A stretch of 64,000 nt of DNA, from NCBI RefSeq assembly GCF_000337335.1, contig NZ_AOJN01000049.1, positions 81,147-145,146 of the forward strand. Reading direction: 5' to 3'. The notes beneath the pieces were generated by a model. It worked only from the letters and a program-made list of their open reading frames with translations, was not told the DNA's origin and did not search any database. The DNA comes from Halorubrum distributum JCM 10118 (GTDB lineage Archaea > Halobacteriota > Halobacteria > Halobacteriales > Haloferacaceae). This document shows, piece by piece, positions 25,796-34,000 of this stretch; within the stretch, counting starts at the first letter, position 1; each line of letters starts with the position of its first letter. A program made the translations under genes and the position numbers.

Positions 25796-26518
25796 TCACG
25801 CGATCTGCCACCCGCTCGCCGCCGCGGTCTCGCCGAGCCGTGAAGCGAGGCCATCGTACGCGCTCCGGACGCTCGGGTCGGACAGCGGGACGGCCCCGCC
25901 GTCCGGGATCGCGCCGAGGACGGGACAGCCGAGTAGCGTCGCCACCCGGTCCGGCACGTCCGTCTCGCCGATCACGACCGCACCGACCGGCGGGCAGTCG
26001 AGCCGGCGGGCGATCGCAGCCGTCTTCGCGGCGTCCCGGAGCGCGGCGCGCCGGAGCGGCGTCGCGATCAGCGCCCGGTCCGCCGCCCGAAGCGGCGCGG
26101 CCACGTCCGGCGACGCGCCCGCCGGACTGTCGAGCAACACCGGCGCGCTCTCGGGCGTCGCGCCGTCGAGCGCGTCGAAGGTCGCGCCGGCGTCGACGGA
26201 CCGCGGCGCGTCCGGCGCGGCGAGGACCGTCGGCGCCGAGCGACCCGGACGGACCGGCTCCGTCCCCCGGACCGCGTCGAGGACGGTCCGCGTGTCCGCC
26301 CCGTCGGTGCGACGGGCGGCGCCGACCGGCGGGCCCTCGGCTTCGGTCTTTCCCGGGGCCTCTGGCTTCGTCTCCGCGGCCAGCCGCGCGAGGTTCGGGA
26401 GGTCCCAGTCGGCGTCGGCCGCGACCACCGGCGCGCCGCGACGCGAGAGCGCGCGGGCGAGCCCGAGGGTGGTCGTCGTCTTTCCGCTTCCGCCCTTGCC
26501 GCCGGCGACGGCTATCAC
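25796..26518 (-). CDS. ParA/MinD-like ATPase
   Basis: A 240-residue deviant Walker ATPase. MIAVAGGKGGSGKTTTTLGLA holds the P-loop with the signature first lysine; VVAADADWDLPNLARL is the switch region, and PVLLDSPAGASPDVAAPLRA stands for Walker B. Members position proteins, partition DNA or act as adaptors. No DNA-binding ParB partner is near. The middle (about 55-100) is a Pro/Arg-rich linker. It starts the two-gene unit with the degenerate RecA-like gene. Confidence 0.85.
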   Translation of the reverse strand: MIAVAGGKGGSGKTTTTLGLARALSRRGAPVVAADADWDLPNLARLAAETKPEAPGKTEAEGPPVGAARRTDGADTRTVLDAVRGTEPVRPGRSAPTVLAAPDAPRSVDAGATFDALDGATPESAPVLLDSPAGASPDVAAPLRAADRALIATPLRRAALRDAAKTAAIARRLDCPPVGAVVIGETDVPDRVATLLGCPVLGAIPDGGAVPLSDPSVRSAYDGLASRLGETAAASGWQIA

Positions 26519-26609
26519 GGCGGGCGTGGGGCGGGATCCGGTATAAAGAGTCGGCCGCAGTCGCCGCGCGGTACGGCGTTCAGCTCACGATGACGGCGAC
26601 GGGGGGCGC

Positions 26610-26984
26610 TTAGTCCTGACAGCAGCCGCCGGCCTCGCCGCCGAAGTCGACGGCGAGGGGCTCGGAGATGGCCTCGTTGACCGCTTCGAGCGTGTCCTCC
26701 AACTCGTCTTGCGCGTCCAGATACTCGCTCATCACCGGCATCGAGTGGAGTTCGTCCTGCGCCTCCTGGACGCGCTGGAGCTCGTCGTTCGTCGCCTGTC
26801 CCGTCTGTCGGGCCTGCATGAACTCCGCGCGGAGCTGCTCGAACTCGTCGATCCGCTCTTGGACCTCCTCGTCGCGCTGGACAGCGGCTCTCGCCTCCTC
26901 GAAGCGCTCGTACTCCGCGGTTTCGGCGATCCGCTCGCCGAGCTCTCGGCCGAGGTCCTCGATGGAGACCTGTTCGACGCTCAT
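26610..26984 (-). CDS. YlbF family protein
   Basis: A 124-residue helical protein whose central part (about 20-95) matches the YlbF/YmcA helical family: EYERFEEARAAVQRDEEVQE, then FEQLRAEFMQARQTGQ. In Bacillus these proteins assist RNase Y and bind Fe-S clusters together with YaaT. Archaeal members have no known role. The C-terminus ends GGCCQD: a Cys pair that could bind metal or form a disulfide. A leaderless start is likely at 26984. Confidence 0.85.
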   Translation of the reverse strand: MSVEQVSIEDLGRELGERIAETAEYERFEEARAAVQRDEEVQERIDEFEQLRAEFMQARQTGQATNDELQRVQEAQDELHSMPVMSEYLDAQDELEDTLEAVNEAISEPLAVDFGGEAGGCCQD

Positions 26985-27055
26985 ATCCGGACATCGTTGC
27001 CGAGCGGTTTGAACCTGCCGGAGCCGGGGTTCGGTGGGGCCGACTTCGGAGCCCG

Positions 27056-27715
27056 CTACGTCGTCCGCGACGCGACGAACTCGACGACCGCCTCTAGCTC
27101 CTGCGGCCCGATGCCGTGGCCGCCCGGGAAGCTCCCGCTCGTGACGTCTGCGCCGACGGATTCGAGCCGGTCGACGGCCGCCGTCGTCCGCGACTCGGGG
27201 ATCACGCGATCGCCTGCGCCGGCGCCGACGAAGACGGGCTTGCCTTCGATTCCCTCCGGGTCGAGGTCCGCGTGCGACTCCGCGAGGTAGCCGTGGAGCG
27301 CGACGACCCACGCGTAGCGGTCGGGGTCTTCCAGCAGGAGCGAGAGGCTCGTGATCGCGCCCTGGCTGAAGCCGAGCAGGCCGATCCGGTCGGCGTCGAG
27401 CCCGTATGCGTCGACCGCGGCCGCGACGCTCTCGACGATCAGGTCGAGGCTCCGCCGGAAGTCCTCGGCGTCGGGCTGGCTCGATTCGAGTCCGCCAGCC
27501 GAGAGGTCGAGTTCGTACCACGTGTACCCTCCCTGGAGCGGGTCGGGCGCACGCAGGCTGACGACGTGGTGGCCGTCGGGCAGTTCGGCGGCGACGGGGA
27601 GCAGGTCCTCCTCGTCGGCCCCGCGGCCGTGGAGGACGAAGACGGCCGGTGCGGGCCCGCCGTCGGGGCTGTCGTCGGGCGCGACGTGGACGTGCTCGAG
27701 CGGAATGTCGGTCAT
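27056..27715 (-). CDS. alpha/beta hydrolase of the phospholipase/carboxylesterase family
   Basis: A 219-residue serine hydrolase. AVFVLHGRGADEEDLLPVA gives the oxyanion strand, IGLLGFSQGAITSL the nucleophile Ser, VFVGAGAGDRVIPESRT the Asp, and FPGGHGIG the His. The family covers small esterases and acyl-protein thioesterases; the substrate is open. The ATG at 27715 directly precedes the family domain. Confidence 0.9.
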   Translation of the reverse strand: MTDIPLEHVHVAPDDSPDGGPAPAVFVLHGRGADEEDLLPVAAELPDGHHVVSLRAPDPLQGGYTWYELDLSAGGLESSQPDAEDFRRSLDLIVESVAAAVDAYGLDADRIGLLGFSQGAITSLSLLLEDPDRYAWVVALHGYLAESHADLDPEGIEGKPVFVGAGAGDRVIPESRTTAAVDRLESVGADVTSGSFPGGHGIGPQELEAVVEFVASRTT

Positions 27716-27893
27716 CGGACCCCGATTGGCGGGGGCGGCCGTTAGGTTCGTCGACCGCGGCAGGGACACGAGGACGCTCGGCGAGGGCGAACACCGGTCA
27801 ACGCCGTCGGCCTCGGAACTGGTAACCGAGACCGGTTACACCAGTCGTCGCCGAACGCGCCGTTTAACCGTCCTGCCGCACAATTCGCTCGAT

Positions 27894-28937
27894 ATGAGCG
27901 GCTCCACGGAGGGCGACCTCACGAAGACCGGGATGGCCCTGAAACACGACCGCGAGTGGGACTACGAACTCGACCGGATCCTCGAGGCCATTGAGGAGCG
28001 CGACGCCTCGAAGGTCGGTCTTCAATTCCCCGAGGGGCTCAAGCGACGCGGCCCGAAGGTCGCCGACGACCTCCGGGAGGTCGCGCCCGACGACGTCACC
28101 TTCATGCTCTCCGGGCAGCCCTGCTACGGCGCCTGCGACCTCGACACGTACCTGATGCGCCGCACGGACGTGTTCGTCCACTTCGGCCACACGCCGATGA
28201 AGGAGTCCGACAGCATCGTCTACGTCCCCCTCTTCTCGAACGTCGACCCCTTCCCGATTATGGAGGACGCGCTCGAGGAGGAGCTGACCGCGCCGGAGGA
28301 GGACGCCGACGTGGGGCTCGTCACGACGGCCCAGCACATGAACCGCTTCGAGGAGATGACCGACTGGCTGGAGGAGCGCGGCTACGAGGTCCACACCCGC
28401 CGGGGCGACGACCGCCTCACGAAGGAGGGGCAGGTGCTCGGCTGTAACTACGCCTCCGCGGACATCGACGCCGAGCAGGTGCTGTACGTCGGCGGCGGGA
28501 AGTTCCACCCGGTCGGCCTCGCCATGGAGCACCCCGACAAGCGCGTCGTCATCGCCGACCCGGTCAACAACGCGGTGTCGGTCGCCGAGCACGACCAGTT
28601 CCTCAAGCAGCGCTACGCCTCGGTCCACAAGGCGATGGACGCCGAGAAGTGGGGCGTCATCTTCTGTACGAAGATCGGCCAGGGGCGCTGGGAGACGGCC
28701 CAGGAGATCGTCGACAACAACGAGAACGCCTACCTGATCACGATGGACGAGGTGACGCCGGACCGCCTGCGCAACTTCGACATGGACGCGTTCGTCAACA
28801 CCGGCTGCCCCCGGATCACGACCGACGACGGCCCCCGGTTCCACAAGCCGATGCTGACCCCCGGCGAGTACGAGGCCGCGATCGGCGAGAAGCAGCTCGA
28901 CTCGATCGAGTTCGACACGTTCCACGACACCTGGTAG
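27894..28937 (+). CDS. dph2: 2-(3-amino-3-carboxypropyl)histidine synthase (Dph2)
   Basis: A 347-residue non-canonical radical-SAM enzyme that starts diphthamide synthesis on elongation factor 2. Cysteines that can hold the 4Fe-4S cluster are Cys77 or Cys81 (GQPCYGACD), Cys184 (LGCNYA) and Cys305 (NTGCPRI), one in each of the three domains, as in the Pyrococcus enzyme. LQFPEGLKRRGP and FVHFGHTPM are family motifs. GTTTAACC lies about 30 bp before the ATG at 27894. Confidence 0.95.
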   Translation: MSGSTEGDLTKTGMALKHDREWDYELDRILEAIEERDASKVGLQFPEGLKRRGPKVADDLREVAPDDVTFMLSGQPCYGACDLDTYLMRRTDVFVHFGHTPMKESDSIVYVPLFSNVDPFPIMEDALEEELTAPEEDADVGLVTTAQHMNRFEEMTDWLEERGYEVHTRRGDDRLTKEGQVLGCNYASADIDAEQVLYVGGGKFHPVGLAMEHPDKRVVIADPVNNAVSVAEHDQFLKQRYASVHKAMDAEKWGVIFCTKIGQGRWETAQEIVDNNENAYLITMDEVTPDRLRNFDMDAFVNTGCPRITTDDGPRFHKPMLTPGEYEAAIGEKQLDSIEFDTFHDTW

Positions 28938-29078
28938 AGCGGCGCGGAGCGCGAGGTTCGCTTTTTCAGACTCCGGCGAGCCCCTCCGGCGGTGAGATTA
29001 CTTATAGATACTGAGCCCTGCGGCGCGTGCCGGCGGAACAAAGTTCTTTTAACCACAATTTCTGTGGGGGAGAGTGTC

Positions 29079-29618
29079 ATGGTAGCCAGCCTGGACCGAG
29101 TCGTGCGGCTGTACGGTCGATACGGACCGTCGCGGTTGCCGCTCGGAGACCGACGGGACGTGGGTGGTGGCTACAGTATGGCCGCCGGTGTCCTCGCCGG
29201 TGGAATCGTGTTTGCTCCGGTGAGTGCGTTGGTTTCGGGTACGGTGGGTTCCGCAGGGGTGATTCTGTCTGCGATCCCGGTGTACCTCGCCACGGGATTC
29301 GCGGTCGGGGCGCTCACGTGGCGCTCCCTGGCGTCGAGTGTCCCGTACTACAGTGCCGTCGCAGCGTTGGTCACGGTCATCGGGAACTACCTCGCCGGGA
29401 CCGCCGTGTGGTTGCTACTGGCCCCGGTGTACGGCTACGAGGTTTTGAACCCGTACGTGGGGGCCGATCCGCCGACCTCGCTCACCGAGTTCCTCGGAGC
29501 CTTCTTCGAGCTGTACCCCCTTACCGTCTTGACAGTGGTCGTGTGGACGATCTGGATAGCCGTCCCACTCAGCCTCGTTTTCAGCTACGTCTACGAGCGC
29601 AGTCGTAGCGGAGCATAG
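29079..29618 (+). CDS. membrane protein of unknown function
   Basis: 179 residues with about four spans after a basic N-terminus (RVVRLYGRYGPSR). No family recognised. The GC content is slightly lower than that of neighbouring genes. CTTTTAACC about 30 bp before the ATG at 29079 supports this start over an in-frame GTG at 28992. Confidence 0.65.
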   Translation: MVASLDRVVRLYGRYGPSRLPLGDRRDVGGGYSMAAGVLAGGIVFAPVSALVSGTVGSAGVILSAIPVYLATGFAVGALTWRSLASSVPYYSAVAALVTVIGNYLAGTAVWLLLAPVYGYEVLNPYVGADPPTSLTEFLGAFFELYPLTVLTVVVWTIWIAVPLSLVFSYVYERSRSGA

Positions 29619-29726
29619 CCGATCCGTTCGCAGCAATCATCTAGCGGCTGTTTCACTCGATATCTCTCCTGGAAAACAGAACTTCACCGAATCCCCTTTC
29701 TGATCCGCTTCCGCCCTAACGGGTCG

Positions 29727-29942
29727 TCACGCCTCGTCCGGCGGGTTCAAGAAGAGCCCGTCGACCACGAGGGCGCCGGCCGCGAGTGATCCCCCGGCGA
29801 CGGGGAGCGTGTAACCCCGAGCGAGGAGCGACGCGGCCGCGTACACGGCGCAGAAGGCGAGGGGGATCGCGAGCAGGATGAGGTCGGCGCGCTCGACCCC
29901 GCCGAGGGGGTTCGACCCGCCCGTCCGGTGCCGCCCGCTCAT
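29727..29942 (-). CDS. small two-span membrane protein
   Basis: A 71-residue protein with two hydrophobic segments (about 20-38 and 45-62). It overlaps the stop of the preceding ribbon-helix-helix gene by ATGA, so the two form an operon. Unknown family. Confidence 0.7.
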   Translation of the reverse strand: MSGRHRTGGSNPLGGVERADLILLAIPLAFCAVYAAASLLARGYTLPVAGGSLAAGALVVDGLFLNPPDEA

Positions 29943-30139
29943 TCCATGTACCCCAGGTCCCGGAGCTTCTGGGCGATCTGTTTCGCCTCCGCCTCGGAGA
30001 CCCCCTGGTCGGACTCCATCTCCTGGACGACGACGTGTTTCACGAACTCCTTCACCGAGCCGAACGGCTCGTCCTCGATGTACGCCTCCACGTCCGCGAC
30101 GAACTCCTTCCGCAGCGAGATGGTGGTGTAGTCGCTCAT
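29939..30139 (-). CDS. ribbon-helix-helix (CopG/Arc-like) protein
   Basis: 66 residues. TTISLRKEFVADVEAYIEDE is the beta-strand plus first helix of an RHH DNA-binding dimer, followed by SVKEFVKHVVVQEM. The C-terminal EAEAKQIAQKLRDLGYM segment is helical. Such small regulators act as transcription factors or antitoxins; the coupled partner here is a membrane protein rather than a recognised toxin. The AT-rich CTTAATTA-like stretch about 30 bp upstream is a promoter candidate. Confidence 0.85.
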   Translation of the reverse strand: MSDYTTISLRKEFVADVEAYIEDEPFGSVKEFVKHVVVQEMESDQGVSEAEAKQIAQKLRDLGYME

Positions 30140-30299
30140 TGCCGTACCTTGCTCACCGCCGGCTAATAAGTCTTAATTACATCTAATTACCGGTCGTCGG
30201 AGTCGCGGTCGATTCCGGGAGGAACCGCGGCAGTGCCGGTTCCGCCGGATTCCGCCGGATCCTCGGCCCTTTTGGGGAAGCGACCCGTCGGATCGATCG

Positions 30300-31454
30300 A
30301 TGACGACGAACGACGGCCACATCCCCACCACGCACATCGGTAGCCTGCCGCGACCGCCGGAACTGCTCGACCTGCTCACGCGTCGGCAGGACGGCGAGGC
30401 TGTCGACCCCGACGAGTGGGACGAGACGGTCGCGGACGCGACACGCGACGTCGTCGACCGACAGGCCGAGGTCGGCCTCGATTCGATCAACAACGGCGAG
30501 CAGTCCCGCGTCTCGTTCAACTGGTACGTTGCCGACCGGCTGAGCGGCATCGACGGGAAGCGGGAGACCGAACTGTGGGCCGACCTCCAGGCGTTCCCCT
30601 CCTACGCCGAGGAGACGTTCAAGACCGACGTGATCGACCTCTCGATGCACCCGGTCGTCACCGAGGCGGTCGAGTACACGGGCCGCGAGGAGGCGGAGGC
30701 TGAGATCGACGAGTTCACCGACGCGCTCGCAGCCGCGGGCCGCGACGTCGACGGCGCGTTCATGACCGCGGCGTCGCCGAGCGTCGTCACCGCCACGCAC
30801 GTCGACGACCACTACGACGACTACGAGGAGTACCTGTTCGCGGTCGCCGAGGCGATGAAGACCGAGTACGAGCTCGTCGCCGACGCGGGACTCACGCTCC
30901 AGATCGACGCCCCGGAGCTGCTGACCGTCGGCCACACCGCGGCGTACGCCGACGAGCCGCTGGCGGCCGCGAAGGACGCGACGCGGCTCCACGTTCAGGC
31001 GCTCAACGAGGCGCTCGCGAACGTGCCCGCCGAGCAGGTCCGCCTCCACACCTGCTGGGGTAGCTACGAGGGCCCCCACCACCTCGACACCGACCTCGCG
31101 GAGATGCTACCGCTGATCTACGAGGCGGACATCACCGGGCTCAGCGTCGAGCAGGCGAACCCGCGCCACCAGCACGAGTACCGCGCGTTCGCGGAACACC
31201 CCGTCCCCGACGGGTGGACGCTCATCCCCGGCGTCGTCGACGTGAAGACGAACATCATCGACCACCCGGAGACGATCGCCGACCGGCTGGAGCGCGTCGC
31301 CGACGCGGTCGACGACGGCACGCCGCTCGTCGCCGCGCCCGACTGCGGGTTCGGCACGCAGGCCGGCCTCGGGATGGTCGACCCCGAGATCGCGTGGGCG
31401 AAGCTGGAGGCGCTCGTCGAGGGCGCCGAGATCGCGAGCGAACGGCTCGCCTGA
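30300..31454 (+). CDS. cobalamin-independent methionine synthase C-terminal domain protein (MetE-like)
   Basis: A 384-residue TIM barrel equal to the catalytic half of MetE. TTHIGSLPRPPELLDLL opens the family; the zinc-binding residues appear as His/Cys in VRLHTCWGSYEGPHH and Cys in PDCGFGTQ. Archaeal short MetE proteins transfer a methyl group to homocysteine from a corrinoid or a folate/pterin donor other than the polyglutamyl folate of bacteria. No second MetE-like gene is adjacent, though haloarchaea often have a pair. Confidence 0.88.
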   Translation: MTTNDGHIPTTHIGSLPRPPELLDLLTRRQDGEAVDPDEWDETVADATRDVVDRQAEVGLDSINNGEQSRVSFNWYVADRLSGIDGKRETELWADLQAFPSYAEETFKTDVIDLSMHPVVTEAVEYTGREEAEAEIDEFTDALAAAGRDVDGAFMTAASPSVVTATHVDDHYDDYEEYLFAVAEAMKTEYELVADAGLTLQIDAPELLTVGHTAAYADEPLAAAKDATRLHVQALNEALANVPAEQVRLHTCWGSYEGPHHLDTDLAEMLPLIYEADITGLSVEQANPRHQHEYRAFAEHPVPDGWTLIPGVVDVKTNIIDHPETIADRLERVADAVDDGTPLVAAPDCGFGTQAGLGMVDPEIAWAKLEALVEGAEIASERLA

Positions 31455-31561
31455 GCGGAACCGGGACGGCGCGCGACGCCGCGAAACGGTTCTCCGACTG
31501 ACGCGTTCCCCGCTAACGTTTATCACTCAAGCGGCCGGGCGTTCAGAGAGGGTCCTCCGCG

Positions 31562-32638
31562 ATGTCCACTCTCAGGGGTTCGATCGCCGTCGTCCTCGTC
31601 GCGAGTACCCGCGACCGAGCGGCGGAGCTCAAGGCGTCGCTGGAGCGCGCCGCCGACCGCCTCGCCGTCGAACCGGTCGCGACGGTCGACGCGGCCCTGG
31701 AGATTCTCCGGGACTCGCCAGTCGACTGCTTGGTCGCGGTCGGTCGACCCGCGGAACCGACCGGCCTCCCCGCCGTCGAGGCGGTCCGCGACCGACACCC
31801 GGTGCTCCCGATCGTGTTCTGCCCCGACGAGGCGCTCGACGCGTCTGGCGTGGCCGAGGCGTTCGACGCGGGCGCCACGGACGTCGCGAGGGTGTCGACC
31901 GATTCGGACCGAGCGCCCGTTCTCGTCTACCGGATATCGAACGCCGTCGCGTCCGCCCGCGCGGTGGCGGAGGCCGAGCGACAGCGCGACCGCCTCGAAG
32001 GCTTCGTTCACGGCGTCTCGCACGACCTGCGAAACCCGCTCAACGTCGCTCAGGGGCGGCTCGACATGGCGCAAAGCGAAGGGGATCTCGGACACGTCGA
32101 CACCGCGGCGTCGGCGGTCGACCGGACGCTCGAACTGATCGCGGACCTGTTGACGCTCGCGAAGCAGGGCGAGCAGCCGGGGGAGCTCGAACCGGTCGAG
32201 CTGTCCGCCGTCGCGGAGGGGTGCTGGGCGAACGTCGCGACCGGCGACGCGACGCTCGTCGTCGACGCCGATCGGCGGATCCTCGCGGAGCGCGGGCGCC
32301 TGAAGCGGCTGTTGGAGAACCTGTTCCGGAACAGCGTGGAACACGGCAGCGACGACGTGACCGTCGTCGTCGGGGACATCTCGCCGATGTACACGACGAC
32401 CCGCGCCGGCGCCGTCCTCCCGTCGGGGTTCTTCGTCGAAGACGACGGCCCGGGGATCCCCGAGGCCGAGCGCGACCGCGTGTTCGAGGTCGGGTACACG
32501 ACGGATCGGGACGGGACCGGGTTCGGCCTCAACATCGTCTCGGAGGTCGCCAGCGCTCACGGCTGGGAGGTCGCCGTCTCCGAGGGCTCGCGCGGCGGCG
32601 CGAGGTTCGAGATAACCGGCGTCGAGTACGACGACTGA
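31562..32638 (+). CDS. soluble sensor histidine kinase with degenerate receiver-like domain
   Basis: A 358-residue cytosolic kinase. Residues about 6-125 look like a response-regulator receiver fold, but the phospho-acceptor segment reads VDCLVAVGRP, without an Asp. The dimerisation domain carries His154 in GVSHDLRNPLNVAQ. The ATPase domain has the N box (NLFRNSVEHG), DDGPGIPEAER and GTGFGLNIV. No response-regulator gene is adjacent. The pseudo-receiver may be a protein-protein input module. Confidence 0.88.
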   Translation: MSTLRGSIAVVLVASTRDRAAELKASLERAADRLAVEPVATVDAALEILRDSPVDCLVAVGRPAEPTGLPAVEAVRDRHPVLPIVFCPDEALDASGVAEAFDAGATDVARVSTDSDRAPVLVYRISNAVASARAVAEAERQRDRLEGFVHGVSHDLRNPLNVAQGRLDMAQSEGDLGHVDTAASAVDRTLELIADLLTLAKQGEQPGELEPVELSAVAEGCWANVATGDATLVVDADRRILAERGRLKRLLENLFRNSVEHGSDDVTVVVGDISPMYTTTRAGAVLPSGFFVEDDGPGIPEAERDRVFEVGYTTDRDGTGFGLNIVSEVASAHGWEVAVSEGSRGGARFEITGVEYDD

Positions 32639-32649
32639 CTCCGGCGGGA

Positions 32650-33099
32650 TTATTCCGTCCGTCCGGCGCGTTCGACGTACTCCACCGCCGCCGCGGGCGA
32701 GTCGACGGCCTCGACGCCGGCGACGTCGTGGGTGTCGAGTCCGGCCACCGGGCGGCCCTGCGCGAGCGCGAGCCCGACCTCGGAGAGCGTGCCGCTCGCC
32801 CCGTCGACGGCGACGGCGGCGTCGCCGTTCATCACGACGATCGCGTTGCGCGCGTGACCCATCCCGGTCGCGATCGGAACCGTGACGTGCGGGTTCGCGT
32901 CCCCGCGGTCGTCCGTCGGCAGGATCCCAATCGTCGTGCCGTCGGCCGCCCGGGCCCCGCGACACACCGCCTCCATGACGCCGCCGAGGCCGCCGCAGAC
33001 GACGACGTGGCCGCGCTCCGCGAGCCGCTCGCCGAGCGCCTCCGCGACCGCCGCCGTCTCCCCGTCGATCGAACTGCCGCCGATGACGCTGACGCGCAT
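32650..33099 (-). CDS. TIGR00725-type Rossmann protein (LOG/lysine-decarboxylase-like)
   Basis: A 149-residue protein beginning MRVSVIGGSSIDGETAAVAE. VVVCGGLGGVMEAVCRGA and GTLSEVGLALAQGRPVAGL match this nucleotide-binding family, related to DprA and to LOG phosphoribohydrolases. The PGGxGTxxE motif of LOG enzymes appears here as DGASGTLSE, so enzyme activity on nucleotides is uncertain. The ATG at 33099 starts the domain. Confidence 0.85.
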   Translation of the reverse strand: MRVSVIGGSSIDGETAAVAEALGERLAERGHVVVCGGLGGVMEAVCRGARAADGTTIGILPTDDRGDANPHVTVPIATGMGHARNAIVVMNGDAAVAVDGASGTLSEVGLALAQGRPVAGLDTHDVAGVEAVDSPAAAVEYVERAGRTE

Positions 33100-33236
33100 G
33101 GCTCGCTCCACGGTACCCGGACGGGAAAACCGACCGGTGGAACCCCTCGATCGACCGCAGAAAGTCGCCTCGCGTCGATTCTCGCCGCTGAGACCGTCAC
33201 TGAAACGCTTATCCCTGCCGGCCGTGAATGGAAGCT

Positions 33237-33893
33237 ATGACGTACGATACCGTCGTGTTCGACAACGACGGTGTCCTCGTGGGCCGCACGCGCTTCGACG
33301 TGCTCCGGGATGCGACCCGGAACGCGTTCGAAGAGTGCGGCGTCGAGGAGCCCGATCCGGACGACGTAGAGCAGATGACCATCGGTGCGACCCCCGGTAG
33401 CGTCGGCACCGTCTGTCAGACGTACGACCTCGATCCGGGGTCGTTCTGGCGGACGCGCGACGACGTGGTGTCGCGGGCCCAACAGCAGGAGGCCCGCGAG
33501 GGGCGCAAGACACCGTACGACGACCTCGACGAGCTCCAGGACCTCGACGTCCAGATGGGGATCGTCTCGTCGAACCAGCAGGCGACCGTCGACTTCCTCG
33601 TCGACCACTTCGACGGATTCGACCGCATGGGCGCCGCGTACGGCCGCGAGCCCACGATCCACTCGCTCCAGCTGCGCAAGCCGAACCCCCACTACATCGA
33701 GCAGGCCCTCGGCGACCTCGACGCGGGCAACGCGCTGTTCGTCGGCGACAACGAGTCCGACGTGCGCGCGGCCGAGAACGCCGGCATCGACTCGGCGTTC
33801 ATCCGCCGCCCCCACCGCCGCGACTGGGAGCTGAACGTCTGGCCGACCTGGGAGATAGACCGGCTCTCCGACCTCCACGACATCGTGGAGTGA
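33237..33893 (+). CDS. HAD superfamily hydrolase
   Basis: A 218-residue phosphatase-type protein. VVFDNDGVLV holds the nucleophile Asp and the acid/base Asp; IVSSNQQATVDFL carries the motif II Ser; RKPNPHYIEQAL the motif III Lys; FVGDNESDVRAAENAG motif IV. The cap is helical (subfamily IA). In the first motif Asn stands between the two Asp residues (DND), a minor variant. Likely a phosphoglycolate-like phosphatase; the substrate is unknown. Confidence 0.92.
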   Translation: MTYDTVVFDNDGVLVGRTRFDVLRDATRNAFEECGVEEPDPDDVEQMTIGATPGSVGTVCQTYDLDPGSFWRTRDDVVSRAQQQEAREGRKTPYDDLDELQDLDVQMGIVSSNQQATVDFLVDHFDGFDRMGAAYGREPTIHSLQLRKPNPHYIEQALGDLDAGNALFVGDNESDVRAAENAGIDSAFIRRPHRRDWELNVWPTWEIDRLSDLHDIVE

Positions 33894-34000
33894 GGCCGCC
33901 CCGCCCGCACCTCTATCGCCTCTCGACAGCGACGCGTCGAGGACGCGCTCGGCACGCCGCCGATGAAGCGTTTAAACCGGATGGGGCGTAACTCGCGCTC

